From: Paracoccaceae bacterium | GTDB lineage: Bacteria > Pseudomonadota > Alphaproteobacteria > Rhodobacterales > Rhodobacteraceae | DNA: 64,000 bases | Reading direction: 5' to 3' | NCBI GenBank assembly: GCA_006226775.1 | Contig: SBGD01000059.1 | Coordinates: 1-64,000, forward strand | Shown here: one piece after another, positions 1 to 9,248 of the stretch | Position numbering within the stretch: the stretch's first letter is position 1 | How the letters are laid out: the number at the start of each line of letters is the position of its first letter | The notes under the pieces: model-generated | Database searches by the model: none | What the model saw: the letters and a program-made list of their open reading frames with translations, nothing else | What the model was told of the DNA's origin: nothing | Program-made: the position numbers and the translations under genes

Positions 1-9
1 AAACCAATG

Positions 10-35
10 AAAGGGCGGCGCGAGCCGCCCTTTTT
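10..35 (+). terminator. Rho-independent terminator at window start
   Basis: A perfect 7-bp G+C stem (GGGCGGC, loop GCGA, GCCGCCC) is extended by AAA/TTT pairing and followed by TTTTT. It would end transcription of a + strand gene lying left of the window. Confidence 0.85.
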
Positions 36-40
36 CGTGT

Positions 41-399
41 TCGCTCATCGCTCACCCATGACCGCCGACACGTCGGCCAAGCGTGACCGCATCAGGTCAT
101 GTTCTGGTCGATCTTGTCTTGACCGTGAACCCCGCGGCAGCACGATAAATCTGTGACCTGTCCTGGGGCGGCCACATCAATCCATCAAAATAATTCCATA
201 GAAACGTTTTGGTCTGGCGTGTCCGGGACCCATATCCCGTGGGACAGAGTCGAACCTTCGATCGTACTCAATCAGCTGAAATACCGGCGGAATCGGGCGT
301 TTCCGCCCGATTGACCCTTTTTGCTTGCAAAATAGACATTTCAGCCCGGCCAGTGGCTAATAATTGGTAGTCAGAACAAGAACAACTGGACTAAGCCTT
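41..399. other. Intergenic region downstream of nrdJ
   Basis: No convincing gene is seen here. The only clear structure is a hairpin at 291-312 (AATCGGGCG, loop TTTC, CGCCCGATT) followed a few bases later by TTTTT, which reads as a + strand terminator. A stretch near 245-270 resembles a tRNA T-loop sequence (GGTTCGACTC on the minus strand) but has no pairing stem or other tRNA arms. Confidence 0.5.
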
Positions 400-2694
400 T
401 TAACCACTACACTTGGAATGCCCGCAGGAGGCGCAGGTCATGCAGCCTTCGATCATCCGCATCTCGTATTGCCCGCAGGACGGACAGGCCTTGCCGCGCC
501 CGCCGGTTTCCAGGCCCACCACCTTGGCCGTGGGATCGGTCTTCAGCCCCATGCCCTCGCCCTCGAGAAAGCCGGTGGCGATCATGTGCCGCTCGATCAC
601 CCCGCCGATCGCGGCCAGGATCGACGGGATGTACTTGCCCTGAACCCAGGCCCCGCCGCGCGGATCGAACACCGCCTTCAGTTCCTCGACCACGAAAGAC
701 ACGTCCCCGCCGCGTCGGAACACCGCCGAGATCATCCGCGTCAGCGCCACGGTCCAGGCGAAATGCTCCATGTTCTTGGAGTTGATGAAAACCTCGAATG
801 GCCGCCGGTGACCATTGATGATGATGTCGTTGATCGTCAGGTAGATCGCATGTTCGCTGTCGGGCCATTTCAGCTTGTAGGTATGGCCCTCCAGCTGCTG
901 CGGCCGGTCGAGCGGTTCGGACATGTAGACGACCTCGGCATCCTGTCCGCCCGCGCCCCGGACCTGCTCCGGGGCCTCCGCCGGCACCTTCTCGGTGTCC
1001 TCCGACACGGACAGAACCGACCCGGTCACATCATTCGGCCGATAGGTGGTGCAGCCCTTGCACCCGGACTCATAGGCCTGCAGGTAGACATCCTTGAAGG
1101 CCTCGAAGGAGATATCCTCCGGGCAGTTGATCGTCTTGGAAATCGACGAATCCACCCATTTCTGCGCCGCCGCCTGCATCTTGACGTGATCGCCCGGGTC
1201 CAGCACCTGGGCATTCACGAAATAGTCGGGCAGGTCCGCATCGCCGAACATGTCGCGCCACATCTGCACCGCGTAATCGACGACCTCCTCCTCGGTCCGC
1301 GTGCCGTCCTTCTGCAAGACCTTGCGGGTGTAGCGATAGGCAAAGACCGGCTCGATCCCCGAGCTGACGTTGCCTGCGTAAAGCGAGATCGTCCCGGTGG
1401 GCGCGATCGAAGTCAGAAGCGCATTGCGGATGCCATGCTCGGCCACCGCCGCGCGCACGTCGTCGTCCATGGCGCGCATGGTGCCGCTGGCCAGGTAGCC
1501 TTCCGCATCGAACAGCGGAAAGGCGCCCTTCTCCTTCGCCAGTTCCACCGACGCAAGGTAGGCCGCCCGCGCGATCCGCTTCAGCCAGCGCTCGGTCTGC
1601 GCCGCCGCCGCGTCCGAGCCATAGCGCAGCCCCTTCATCAAGAGCGCATCCGCCAGCCCGGTCACCCCCAGCCCGATCCGCCGCTTGGCCGCGGCCTCGC
1701 GCGCCTGGGCCTCCAGCGGAAACTTCGACACGTCGACCACGTTGTCCATCATCCGCACGGCGGTGGTGACCAGGGTGTCCAAGGCCTCCTCGTCGATATG
1801 CGCCGCGTCGGAAAACGGGTCCGACACCAGCCGCGCAAGGTTGATCGAGCCCAGCAGACAGGCGCCATAGGGCGGCAGAGGCTGCTCGCCACAGGGGTTG
1901 GTGGCACGGATTTCCTCGACGTAATTGAGGTTGTTGGCGGCATTGATCCGGTCGATGAAGATCACCCCGGGCTCGGCATAATCATAGGTCGCCTTCATGA
2001 TCCGGTTCCACAGATCGCGCGCGGGGAGCGTGTGATAGATCTTGTCGCCGAAGGTCAGATCCCAGGGCCCATCCGCCTTGACCGCCGCCATGAAGGCATC
2101 GGTGATCAGCACCGACATGTTGAACATGCGCAGCCGTGCGGCATCCTGCTTGGCGGCGATGAATTGCTCGATATCCGGGTGGTCACAGCGCATGGTGGCC
2201 ATCATCGCCCCCCGGCGCGACCCTGCCGACATGATCGTGCGGCACATCGCGTCCCAGACATCCATGAACGACAGCGGCCCGCTGGCATCCGCCGCCACAC
2301 CCGAAACCGCCGCCCCCTTGGGCCGGATGGTCGAGAAGTCATAGCCGATGCCGCCGCCCTGCTGCATGGTCAGCGCGGCCTCCTTGAGCATGTCGAAGAT
2401 GCCGCCCATGCTGTCGGGGATCGTGCCCATGACGAAACAGTTGAACAGCGTCACCTGCCGGGCCGTCCCCGCCCCGGCAGTGATCCGCCCGGCGGGCAGG
2501 AACTTGAAATCCTCCAGCGCCGCATAGAACCGCGCTTCCCAGGCCTCCGGATCGGCCTCGGCGCGGGCCACGGCGCGGGCGATCCGCCGCCAGGTATCCT
2601 CGACGGACAGGTCGATGGGCGTGCCGTCCGCCTGCTTGAAACGGTACTTCATGTCCCATATCTGCTCGGCGATCGGGGCTGCAAAACGGGTCAT
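400..2694 (-). CDS. nrdJ: Adenosylcobalamin-dependent (class II) ribonucleotide reductase
   Basis: The enzyme reduces ribonucleotides to deoxyribonucleotides with coenzyme B12 radical chemistry, so it needs no oxygen. Seen: NCFVMG and GGGIGYDFS in the N-terminal third, the family motif NPCGEQPLPPYGACLLGS near residues 266-285, and a cysteine-rich tail (CPSCGQ...CMTCASCGHSKC) of the kind that recharges the active site. The start at 2694 is preceded by AAGGGA about 8 bases upstream; an upstream in-frame ATG at 2748 lacks this. At 764 residues it matches the shorter class II form. Residues around 574-580 are encoded by an in-frame palindrome (956-974). It is divergent from the DUF1489 gene, and no cobalamin riboswitch is visible in the short leader. 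Confidence 0.93.
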   Translation of the reverse strand: MTRFAAPIAEQIWDMKYRFKQADGTPIDLSVEDTWRRIARAVARAEADPEAWEARFYAALEDFKFLPAGRITAGAGTARQVTLFNCFVMGTIPDSMGGIFDMLKEAALTMQQGGGIGYDFSTIRPKGAAVSGVAADASGPLSFMDVWDAMCRTIMSAGSRRGAMMATMRCDHPDIEQFIAAKQDAARLRMFNMSVLITDAFMAAVKADGPWDLTFGDKIYHTLPARDLWNRIMKATYDYAEPGVIFIDRINAANNLNYVEEIRATNPCGEQPLPPYGACLLGSINLARLVSDPFSDAAHIDEEALDTLVTTAVRMMDNVVDVSKFPLEAQAREAAAKRRIGLGVTGLADALLMKGLRYGSDAAAAQTERWLKRIARAAYLASVELAKEKGAFPLFDAEGYLASGTMRAMDDDVRAAVAEHGIRNALLTSIAPTGTISLYAGNVSSGIEPVFAYRYTRKVLQKDGTRTEEEVVDYAVQMWRDMFGDADLPDYFVNAQVLDPGDHVKMQAAAQKWVDSSISKTINCPEDISFEAFKDVYLQAYESGCKGCTTYRPNDVTGSVLSVSEDTEKVPAEAPEQVRGAGGQDAEVVYMSEPLDRPQQLEGHTYKLKWPDSEHAIYLTINDIIINGHRRPFEVFINSKNMEHFAWTVALTRMISAVFRRGGDVSFVVEELKAVFDPRGGAWVQGKYIPSILAAIGGVIERHMIATGFLEGEGMGLKTDPTAKVVGLETGGRGKACPSCGQYEMRMIEGCMTCASCGHSKCSG
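956..974. repeat. Palindromic repeat unit inside nrdJ
   Basis: CCCCGGA, spacer CCTGC, TCCGGGG forms a 7-bp-arm palindrome within the nrdJ reading frame. On the nrdJ coding strand it encodes APEQVRG. The same DNA, extending to the neighbouring bases (GAGGCCCCGGAGCAGG... onward), occurs in the intergenic fold-back element near 61997-62021, and a close relative lies in dnaE. Confidence 0.75.
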
Positions 2695-2808
2695 GGCGCG
2701 ATTCCCTTGGGTGGCAGGACGCTCACTATAGCCCATGGGCCGGGCCACAACAACTTGAAGCCCGCCCGATGGGGACTACAATAGATGGATCGCTGGGGGG
2801 CGAGTCGC

Positions 2809-3240
2809 ATGGCAAACCACATCAACCTGATCAAGCTCTGCGTCGGCACCGAAACGCCCGACGACCTGGCCCTCTGGCAGGCGCAAAAACGCAAGACCCT
2901 GCCCGACACCCTGCCGCGCCACGTCACCCGCATGTGGCCCAAGCGCGCCGAGGAACTGCTGGATGGCGGCTCGCTCTACTGGGTGTTCAAGGGCGTCACC
3001 CTGGCCCGCCAAAGGGTGATCCGCCTCGACGAGGTCACCGGCGCCGATGGCATTCCGCGCTGCGGCATCGTGCTCGACCCGGCGATCATCCGCACCACCC
3101 CGGCGCCACGCCGCCCGTTCCAGGGCTGGCGCTACCTCACACCCGAGGACGCCCCCGCCGATCTTCCGAAACGCGCGCAACACGAAGACCCCCTCCCGGC
3201 CAGCCTCAACGCAGCCCTGGCAGAAATCGGCGTCCTGTAG
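2809..3240 (+). CDS. DUF1489 family protein
   Basis: A 143-residue protein of an alphaproteobacterial family of unknown function, recognised by the opening MANHINLIKLCVG and the tryptophan/proline-rich C-terminal half (RPFQGWRYL). The start at 2809 was chosen because the family begins at this point and a GGGGGGCGAG ribosome site precedes it; an ATG at 2785 would add eight unlike residues. It is divergent from nrdJ and convergent with hisG. There are no membrane segments or signal peptide. No function is proposed. Confidence 0.8.
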   Translation: MANHINLIKLCVGTETPDDLALWQAQKRKTLPDTLPRHVTRMWPKRAEELLDGGSLYWVFKGVTLARQRVIRLDEVTGADGIPRCGIVLDPAIIRTTPAPRRPFQGWRYLTPEDAPADLPKRAQHEDPLPASLNAALAEIGVL

Positions 3241-3249
3241 GAAACCGAA

Positions 3250-3322
3250 AGGTCCTTCTCTGGTTCAAAAATATCCCGGGGGCGTCGCCAAAGGCGACGG
3301 GGGCAGAGCCCCCACCAAAAGA
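3250..3322. repeat. Interspersed repeat, intergenic copy
   Basis: This block starts AGGTCCTTCTCTGGTTC, continues with AAATATCC and a run of G, then has a small hairpin (GTCGCC...GGCGAC) and ends in a GGGGC/GCCCC hairpin with AGA between. The first 17 bases recur exactly at 17251 inside xdhA, and the end resembles 7061-7133. It sits between the convergent DUF1489 and hisG genes. Confidence 0.75.
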
Positions 3323-3368
3323 TCCTGCGCGCCGCAGGCGCACATCCAAATGGCGCTGCCGGAACCGC

Positions 3369-4067
3369 CTAACCATCCACCCCCAGCCGCGCCCGCAGCG
3401 CCTTCATCGCGCCGCGATCCTCCGCCGAGAGCCCGCCGGCCCGCGACCTAAACAGCGTCGCCTGCGACTTCAGAACCAGGCCGTCCGACAGGATCTTCAG
3501 GTGGTTCGCCCGCAGGGTCTCGCCGGTCGAGGTGATATCGGCGATCGCCTCGGCGGTCAGGTTCTTCACCGTGCCCTCGGTGGCACCCTGGCTGTCGACC
3601 AACTGGTAATCCGCCACCCCGGCCTCGCGCAGGAACTCGCGCACCAGCCGGTGATACTTGGTGGCAATCCTCAGGCGAAACCCGTGCCGCGCCCGGAAGG
3701 CCGCCGCGCAGGCGTCGAGATCGTCCAGCGTATCCACGTCGACCCAGTAGGCCGGCACGGCGATGATCAGGTCGGCCTGGCCGAAGCCCAGTTCCGCCAG
3801 CGTCTCCACCTGCTGCTCCCAGATCGGCAGCTTTTCATGCACCAGGTCGGTCCCGGTCACGCCCAGCTGGATCCGTCCCGCCGCAAGCTCGCGCGGGATC
3901 TCGCCCGCCGAGAGCAGCACCAGTTCCACGCCTTCGACACCGGAGACCGCGCCGGAATATTCCCGTTCCGAGCCGGTTCGCGACAATTGCACGCCGCGCG
4001 CGCCGAACCAGTCGAAGGTCTTCTCCATCAGCCGCCCCTTGGACGGCACGCCCAGCTTCACGGTCAT
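3369..4067 (-). CDS. hisG: ATP phosphoribosyltransferase, short form
   Basis: Catalyses the first step of histidine synthesis (ATP + PRPP to phosphoribosyl-ATP). The 232-residue length and the absence of the C-terminal regulatory domain mark the short form, which works only with HisZ, encoded immediately upstream. Visible family features are the opening VKLGVPSKGRLMEKTF and LGVTGTDLVHE in the first lobe. Its ATG overlaps the hisZ stop by four bases, so the two are translationally coupled, in the order hisS-hisZ-hisG. Confidence 0.93.
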   Translation of the reverse strand: MTVKLGVPSKGRLMEKTFDWFGARGVQLSRTGSEREYSGAVSGVEGVELVLLSAGEIPRELAAGRIQLGVTGTDLVHEKLPIWEQQVETLAELGFGQADLIIAVPAYWVDVDTLDDLDACAAAFRARHGFRLRIATKYHRLVREFLREAGVADYQLVDSQGATEGTVKNLTAEAIADITSTGETLRANHLKILSDGLVLKSQATLFRSRAGGLSAEDRGAMKALRARLGVDG

Positions 4068-5155
4068 CGCGCGGCCCCCTTGAGTAGCAAGGCCAGGCCG
4101 GGCCGGATCACCCCGCCCACTGCCGGAATGCCCGTGCCGCCGCCCAGCGCGGCGGTCAGCGCATCGTAGCGCCCGCCGCTGGCCACCGGCGGCAGATCGG
4201 GTCGCCCCTCGGCAAAGAGGCCGAAGACGAAGCCGTCGTAATATTCCATCGAGGTCCGGCCATAGCTGCCCTCGAATTCCAGCCCGTCGAGGTCCACGCC
4301 CTCGGCCACCAAAGCCTCGCAGCGCGCCGCCAGCCGGTCGACGGCAGGCTGGATGGCGGGCAGGTCCACGCCAATGTCGCGCAGCCTCTCCAGCGCGAAG
4401 GGCAGCGTTTCGCGCACGCCCAGCAGCGCCTCGATCAGGGCCACCTGCCCGGCGGCAATCGGTGCCGTCGCGGCATCTTCGCGCAGCGTGGCGATGCGGG
4501 CTTCCACCTCGTCCTCGCCGCGCATCCCGATCTGCGGCGCGGACCCGGCCATCGGATCGGCCTGCGCCAGCAGCGCCGCGCGCGTCGGCGGCATCGGCAC
4601 CCGTCCCGCATAGCGGTCGAGCAGCGCGCGGAACCGCCTGGGCCGCCAGATATGCCGCCGCAGCGCCACCTTGCGCTTCTCGCTGGTGTCCAGCCCGTCC
4701 ACGGCGGCCTTCAGCAGCCCGATATCCCCGGTCGCCGCGCGCAGCTTGAGATCGCTCAGGGCGCCCGCGATCCGCGCAAAGACCTCTGCCTCGCTGCGCG
4801 CCGGATCGCTGCGGTCAAAGACCTCGTAACCGACCTGCAGATATTCGCTGTCGCGGGTCGGATCGTCGTCCTGGCGCCGAAAGACGGCACCGGAATAGGT
4901 ATAGCGCGCGGGCTCCGCGCCCTCGGCCATGTGCATCTGCACCACCGGAACCGTGAAGTCCGGCCGCAGCATCTGTTCCCCGTGCAGGGCATCCGCGGTC
5001 ACATAGGCGCGCCCGCGAATATCCTCGCCATAAAGATCGAGCAGCGTCTCCGCCGGTTGCAGAACCGGCGTCTCCACCACGACCGCGCCCGCGGCCTCGA
5101 ACCCCGCGCGCAGGCGCTGCGCCTCGGCAATGTTGTCCGCCCGGGTGGCCATCAC
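4064..5155 (-). CDS. hisZ: ATP phosphoribosyltransferase regulatory subunit
   Basis: A histidyl-tRNA synthetase paralogue that lacks tRNA charging and serves as the regulatory partner of short HisG. At 363 residues it keeps class II synthetase signatures ([66 protein letters not shown]) but lacks the C-terminal anticodon-binding domain. Its start overlaps the hisS stop and its stop overlaps hisG, a tight three-gene unit. Two ATG codons stand in tandem at the start, and either could be used. Confidence 0.9.
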   Translation of the reverse strand: MMATRADNIAEAQRLRAGFEAAGAVVVETPVLQPAETLLDLYGEDIRGRAYVTADALHGEQMLRPDFTVPVVQMHMAEGAEPARYTYSGAVFRRQDDDPTRDSEYLQVGYEVFDRSDPARSEAEVFARIAGALSDLKLRAATGDIGLLKAAVDGLDTSEKRKVALRRHIWRPRRFRALLDRYAGRVPMPPTRAALLAQADPMAGSAPQIGMRGEDEVEARIATLREDAATAPIAAGQVALIEALLGVRETLPFALERLRDIGVDLPAIQPAVDRLAARCEALVAEGVDLDGLEFEGSYGRTSMEYYDGFVFGLFAEGRPDLPPVASGGRYDALTAALGGGTGIPAVGGVIRPGLALLLKGAAR

Positions 5156-6702
5156 GCCTGCGCCTTCAGAATATCCTGCACTTTCGTTACCAATTCGTTA
5201 CGCGGCACCTCGAATTGCGAGGGCCGTTCCTTCCATTCCTCCAGCGTCGCGTTTTCGGCGATCTTCGCGCCCAGGATCAGGTCCTTGATCTGCACCACGT
5301 CGTTGTCGAATTCGTCCGTCCCCACGATCACCGCCACCGGAGATGCGCGTTTGTCCGCATATTTCAACTGGTTGCCGAAGTTCTTCGGGTTGCCGAGGTA
5401 GACCTCGGCCCGGATGCCCGCGCCGCGCAACTCCGCCACCATGGTCTGGTACTCGGCCATCCGTTCGCGGTCCATCACGGTCACCACCACCGGCCCCTGC
5501 ACTTGCGACGAAACCCGCCCCTTCTCGCGCAGCGCCGCCAAGAGCCGGTCCACTCCGATCGACACCCCGGTCGCCGGCACCGCCTGCCCGGTGAAGCGCT
5601 TGACGAGGTCGTCATACCGCCCGCCGCCGGCCACCGAGCCGAATTGCCGCGGACGGCCCTTTTCGTCAAGGATTTCAAAGGTCAACTCGGCCTCGAACAC
5701 CGGCCCGGTGTAATAGCCGAGGCCCCGCACGACCGACGGGTCGATGACGATGCGGTCAGGGCCATAGCCTTGAGCCGCCAGCAAATCAGCGATCTGCTCC
5801 AACTCATCTACGCCCTCACGACCGATTGCCGAGAACTTCAGGATTTCTCTTAGTCGAGCCAAAGTTTCAGAATTGCTCGACCTTCTCGCTTGAAGAAATT
5901 GAACGAACCCATCGGCCATATGGTCAGAAAGGTTTACCCCCTCAATGAAAGCACCCGACTTATCATTGCGTCCCCCTGTGAGAAGGTGTCGAACCCCTTC
6001 AGCGCCAACTTTGTCAAATTTGTCCAGCTGTCGCAAAATCGCATCGAGAATTTCATCGTTTTTCAGACCTCGCAGTTCGTGCTCGCGATATTCTCGCAGT
6101 TCGCTAGGTGACATCGCGTCGATGTCATTCTTTCCGGCGCCTCGTGTGACGGAAGTAAACACCCCGTTCAGCACCTTGCGGTTGTTCACCCGCACCACGT
6201 AATCACCGCGCGGAATGCCCACCGCCTCCAGCGTGTCCGACAGCATCGCGCAGATCTCCGCATCCGCCGCCACCGAGGGCGCCCCGACCGTATCTGCATC
6301 GCATTGATAGAACTGCCGAAACCGCCCCGGCCCCGGCTTCTCGTTGCGCCAGACCGGGCCCATGGTATAGCGCCGATAGGGCGTCGGAAGACGCTCACGA
6401 TGCTGGGCATAGACCCGCGCCAGCGGCGCCGTCAGGTCATAGCGCAGCGCCAGCCAGGCCTCGTCCTCCTCCTGCCAGGCGAACACCCCCTCGTTCGGGC
6501 GGTCCACGTCAGGCAGGAACTTGCCCAGCGCCTCGACCGTCTCGACCGCCGAGGATTCCAGCGCATCGAAGCCATAGCGATGATAGACCCCGGCGATGGT
6601 GGCCAGCATCTCGGCCCGCTCGGTGACCTCATGGCCGAAATAATCGCGGAACCCCTTGGGCGTGATCGCCTTGGGGCGGGGTGTTTTCTTCTGCTTGGCC
6701 AT
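5152..6702 (-). CDS. hisS: Histidyl-tRNA synthetase (with AT-rich mosaic segment)
   Basis: Charges tRNA-His; 516 residues. Class II motifs are visible: [19 protein letters not shown] (motif 2), the histidine-binding [13 protein letters not shown], and [13 protein letters not shown] (motif 3), followed by an anticodon-binding domain. The start MAKQKK at 6702 is preceded by GGAGCCAGCC; an upstream ATG at 6801 adds a segment unlike the family. Residues of about 176-311 are encoded by DNA that is much richer in A+T than the rest of the window; hand counts give 29/60 G+C at 5881-5940 and 26/60 at 6001-6060. It heads the hisS-hisZ-hisG operon and is divergent from slyX. Confidence 0.93.
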   Translation of the reverse strand: MAKQKKTPRPKAITPKGFRDYFGHEVTERAEMLATIAGVYHRYGFDALESSAVETVEALGKFLPDVDRPNEGVFAWQEEDEAWLALRYDLTAPLARVYAQHRERLPTPYRRYTMGPVWRNEKPGPGRFRQFYQCDADTVGAPSVAADAEICAMLSDTLEAVGIPRGDYVVRVNNRKVLNGVFTSVTRGAGKNDIDAMSPSELREYREHELRGLKNDEILDAILRQLDKFDKVGAEGVRHLLTGGRNDKSGAFIEGVNLSDHMADGFVQFLQARRSSNSETLARLREILKFSAIGREGVDELEQIADLLAAQGYGPDRIVIDPSVVRGLGYYTGPVFEAELTFEILDEKGRPRQFGSVAGGGRYDDLVKRFTGQAVPATGVSIGVDRLLAALREKGRVSSQVQGPVVVTVMDRERMAEYQTMVAELRGAGIRAEVYLGNPKNFGNQLKYADKRASPVAVIVGTDEFDNDVVQIKDLILGAKIAENATLEEWKERPSQFEVPRNELVTKVQDILKAQA

Positions 6703-6829
6703 GGCTGGCTCCGGGTTTTCTGGTTCGCCGGTCGTGTAGCCGGAAGCCCGCCAAGGGGCAAGGCGGACCGCTCGCGGCGCTTGCACGAAAGCAGGGGACA
6801 AATGCCGGCAACTGTCCTAGACCCGGGCC

Positions 6830-7036
6830 ATGACAGACCGCTTGCACAGCCTCGAGGAACGCCTCGCCCACCTGATCCGCACGGTGGACGAGCTTTCCGA
6901 CGTGATCGCCCGCCAGGACGGCGAGATCGACCTGCTGAAAACCCGTGTCCGGATGCTGATGGAGCGCGAGGCCCAGCGCCAGTCCCAGGCCACCGGCGGC
7001 GTGGTGCTGGGCGACGAACGCCCGCCGCATTACTGA
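6830..7036 (+). CDS. slyX: SlyX family protein
   Basis: A 68-residue, coiled-coil type protein of unknown biochemical role. It has the SlyX signature of a charged heptad region (LHSLEERLAHLIRTVDELSD) followed by the conserved short tail ending PPHY. It is divergent from hisS across 127 bases. Family membership is clear; a molecular function should not be inferred. Confidence 0.85.
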   Translation: MTDRLHSLEERLAHLIRTVDELSDVIARQDGEIDLLKTRVRMLMEREAQRQSQATGGVVLGDERPPHY

Positions 7037-7060
7037 CCCGCGGCTTCATCTTGCCCGGCA

Positions 7061-7133
7061 AACTCCGGGGGAGGCCGAAGGGTCGGCCTTGGTGCGCCAT
7101 CGGTCCGAGCGCCAATGGCGACGGCAGAGCCCC
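7061..7133. repeat. Interspersed repeat, degenerate copy
   Basis: This block lies between the convergent slyX and lipoprotein genes. AACTCCGGGGGAGG and the terminal GGCGACGGCAGAGCCCCC resemble the corresponding ends of the repeat at 3250-3322, with an extra GGCCGA...TCGGCC hairpin between. It could also serve as a terminator for both genes. Confidence 0.5.
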
Positions 7134-7868
7134 CTACCCGCCGCCCCCGGCCTTGATGTCGCTGGCCATGACCTCGCCCGCGTGCAGCAGCATCTCGAGC
7201 CAGCGCGAAGTGCCGCCATAGGCCTCGTAGACGCTCACGAAGACCGTGTCCTTCTCGATCTTCGCGATCTTCGCGCCGCAGGGCTGGGCCCGCCCGACGC
7301 GGCAGATCCGCGACTTGATCTGCTCATAGGCGCGGTCGGCCGCGGAATAGGGCTGCACCTCGGCGGGCAGGCCATAGCGCAGCATCTCGTGCATCTCGGG
7401 CGCGCCGAACAGCGCCACCACGGCGGTGAAGGTCCGCGCACAGCCATCGGCAAAACCGGTGATGTAGAAGGGATGCGGCGTGGTCCGGCCCGGCTCGGAA
7501 TCATAGAGCCGATAGGCGGCGCGCCGTTCCGGGAAGGCCTGGATCTGCTTGCCGCGCCGGGCCTCGGGCAGGTCGCAGACCGGCTTGACCTCGCCGAAGG
7601 ACAACAGCGTGCCCGCCGGCACCGAGGGCGGTTGCCCGGCCCCGCCCCGGGCGGAGGCGCCATCGCCGCCCAGCATCTGCCGCAGCAGCCCGGGCCGGGC
7701 GACCGGCGTCTCGGCGGTGTCTTCGGGCAGGGTCATGGCGGGGATCGCGGTGTCCTCGGCCAGGTCCACCTCGGACAGCCGTCCGATCCCGGCCAGCGGA
7801 TCGCCGCCACAGCCGACAAGGGCGGCCAGGCAGCCCCCCGCCACGATCGTTCTCAACAAGGGGTTCAT
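7134..7868 (-). CDS. Putative lipoprotein of unknown function
   Basis: The 244-residue product begins MNPLLRTIVAGG and carries a lipobox LVGC, so Cys20 is the likely lipidated residue and the protein is probably anchored in the periplasm. The start at 7868 has GGGAGG upstream; a longer reading to 7937 would bury the signal. A central linker rich in Pro/Gly precedes a C-terminal domain with conserved-looking cysteines (VCDLP, DGCART, RICRVG, QPCGAK). It resembles hypothetical lipoproteins in Rhodobacteraceae, but I do not recognise a function. Confidence 0.75.
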   Translation of the reverse strand: MNPLLRTIVAGGCLAALVGCGGDPLAGIGRLSEVDLAEDTAIPAMTLPEDTAETPVARPGLLRQMLGGDGASARGGAGQPPSVPAGTLLSFGEVKPVCDLPEARRGKQIQAFPERRAAYRLYDSEPGRTTPHPFYITGFADGCARTFTAVVALFGAPEMHEMLRYGLPAEVQPYSAADRAYEQIKSRICRVGRAQPCGAKIAKIEKDTVFVSVYEAYGGTSRWLEMLLHAGEVMASDIKAGGGG

Positions 7869-8025
7869 GCTGCACCGCCTCCCGTCTCCGGTCCTACTCC
7901 AGCCCGCGGTGCCGCGTCCAGCCTTGCAAGTTTGCAACGCCGCGCGCCCGGCGATGGAATTTGCCGATTCCTTTCCTCGCGCGAATTTGATAAGCTGCTC
8001 TCAATAAAAAGAAGTTGAGGCAGGT

Positions 8026-9096
8026 ATGGGTATGGAAACGGGCTATCGCGGCACGTTTGTCATCTCATGGTCGCAGACGGAAATCGATGGTCTTCAGGCC
8101 GCATCGCTGTCCTCCCTCCGGGTTGGCGCAACCTGGTGCTGGCGGGGCGAGGCGCTTTGCGTCGACGGGCCAAGGGATGTGCTGCGGCTGAGTGACGCGA
8201 CAGGAGAGCAGGATCTGCGCCGCCGGGCCGCGCGCAAGGTGCGGCGCATGGTGGGCGTGGCGCTGCACGACGCGGTGCCGCAGGCGCGCAGCGACAGCCG
8301 GCCCCTGGCGGAGGACAACGCCTTCCTGGTGACCGACGGGGTGAAAAGCTATCACGTCACGCTGATTCCCACCGGGCGCGACACCCGGCCGCTGTTGATG
8401 TTCCTCGGCGACATCCCGCCGCGCGGCACCGATCTCTGGCTGGTCAACCTGGCACTCGACCCGCGCATGCACCGCGAGGCCGAAAGCGAGGCCGGCGGCG
8501 TGATCTGTTTCACCCCCGGCGTGCTGATCGGCACGCCGCAGGGGCTGCGCCCGGTCGAGGATCTCCATCCCGGCGACATGGTGCTGACCCGCGACGACGG
8601 CCCGCAGGAGGTGCTCTGGACCGGCGCGCGCCGGATGTCGGGCGCGCGGCTCTATGCCATGCCGGAACTGCGCCCGGTGCGGATCAACGCCCATGCCTTC
8701 GGCCCGGACCGTCCGGCGACCTCCTTCCTGGTCTCGCCGCAGCACCGGATGCTGGTCGGCGGCGCGGAGGTGGAATCGCTGTTCAACACCCCCGAAGTGC
8801 TGGTCGCCGCGCGCGACCTCACCGGCACGCACCTCGCCCAGACCGACCTGGCGGTGCGCTCGGTGACCTATGTGCACCTGATGCTGCCCCGGCACGAGAT
8901 CGTCTGGGCCAACGGGCTGGAAACCGAGAGCTTTCACCCGGCCAGCGCCCGCCTCTCGACCCTGGGCGAGGCCGACCGCCAGCGCCTGCTCGACGGACTG
9001 CCCGATGCCGAGCACGACCCGCAAAGCTACGGTCCCTATGCAAGGCGCAACCTGACCGCCAGCGAATGCGCCCTGCTCCACCACCACGCCGCCTGA
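8026..9096 (+). CDS. Hint-domain (hedgehog/intein-like) protein
   Basis: The 356-residue protein has an N-terminal half of about 160 residues without recognised motifs, followed by a Hint domain opening at a cysteine (GGVICFTPGVLIGTPQGLRP) with VEDLHPGDMVLTRDDG, a SPQHRMLVGG histidine block and the closing LPRHEIVWANGLETESFHP. The family is known from autoprocessing domains; many roseobacter proteins of this type carry Hint at the C-terminal end, and their substrates are unknown. Here about 60 residues follow the Hint block. No signal peptide is seen. GAGG precedes the ATG at 8026. An AT-rich leader lies just upstream. Confidence 0.8.
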   Translation: MGMETGYRGTFVISWSQTEIDGLQAASLSSLRVGATWCWRGEALCVDGPRDVLRLSDATGEQDLRRRAARKVRRMVGVALHDAVPQARSDSRPLAEDNAFLVTDGVKSYHVTLIPTGRDTRPLLMFLGDIPPRGTDLWLVNLALDPRMHREAESEAGGVICFTPGVLIGTPQGLRPVEDLHPGDMVLTRDDGPQEVLWTGARRMSGARLYAMPELRPVRINAHAFGPDRPATSFLVSPQHRMLVGGAEVESLFNTPEVLVAARDLTGTHLAQTDLAVRSVTYVHLMLPRHEIVWANGLETESFHPASARLSTLGEADRQRLLDGLPDAEHDPQSYGPYARRNLTASECALLHHHAA

Positions 9097-9152
9097 GCCC
9101 CGCCCCGCGAGCGCCATCCTTGCGTGTTTCTGGGTCGGCCCGCCACGCGCTC

Positions 9153-9176
9153 CCCTCCCCCGTGTGAGGGGGAGGG
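9153..9176. repeat. Inverted repeat between Hint gene and acyl-CoA dehydrogenase gene
   Basis: CCCTCCCCC, loop GTGTGA, GGGGGAGGG gives a perfect 9-bp-arm hairpin, followed by a second G-rich run (GGGAGGGGG). It lies between convergent genes and could act as a terminator in either direction or be a dispersed palindromic repeat. Confidence 0.6.
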
Positions 9177-9248
9177 ACAGGGAGGGGGCCGAGGCGTCCT
9201 GTTGCGCCGCAGGCGCGCAATCAGGTCAGGCAGCACGCTCTCGGGGCG

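Noticed and set aside
245-320. tRNA or tmRNA fragment downstream of nrdJ (GGTTCGACTC on the minus strand)
   Set aside because: The T-loop-like string has no pairing stem, no anticodon or D arm, and no CCA-proximal acceptor stem. A plain hairpin with T run is the better reading of the region.
364-2784. Long + strand reading frame opposite nrdJ
   Set aside because: It is the antisense frame of a high-G+C gene with His/Arg/Gly-rich composition and no family resemblance. Similar long opposite-strand frames over dnaE, xdhB, clpA and the atp genes were discarded for the same reason.
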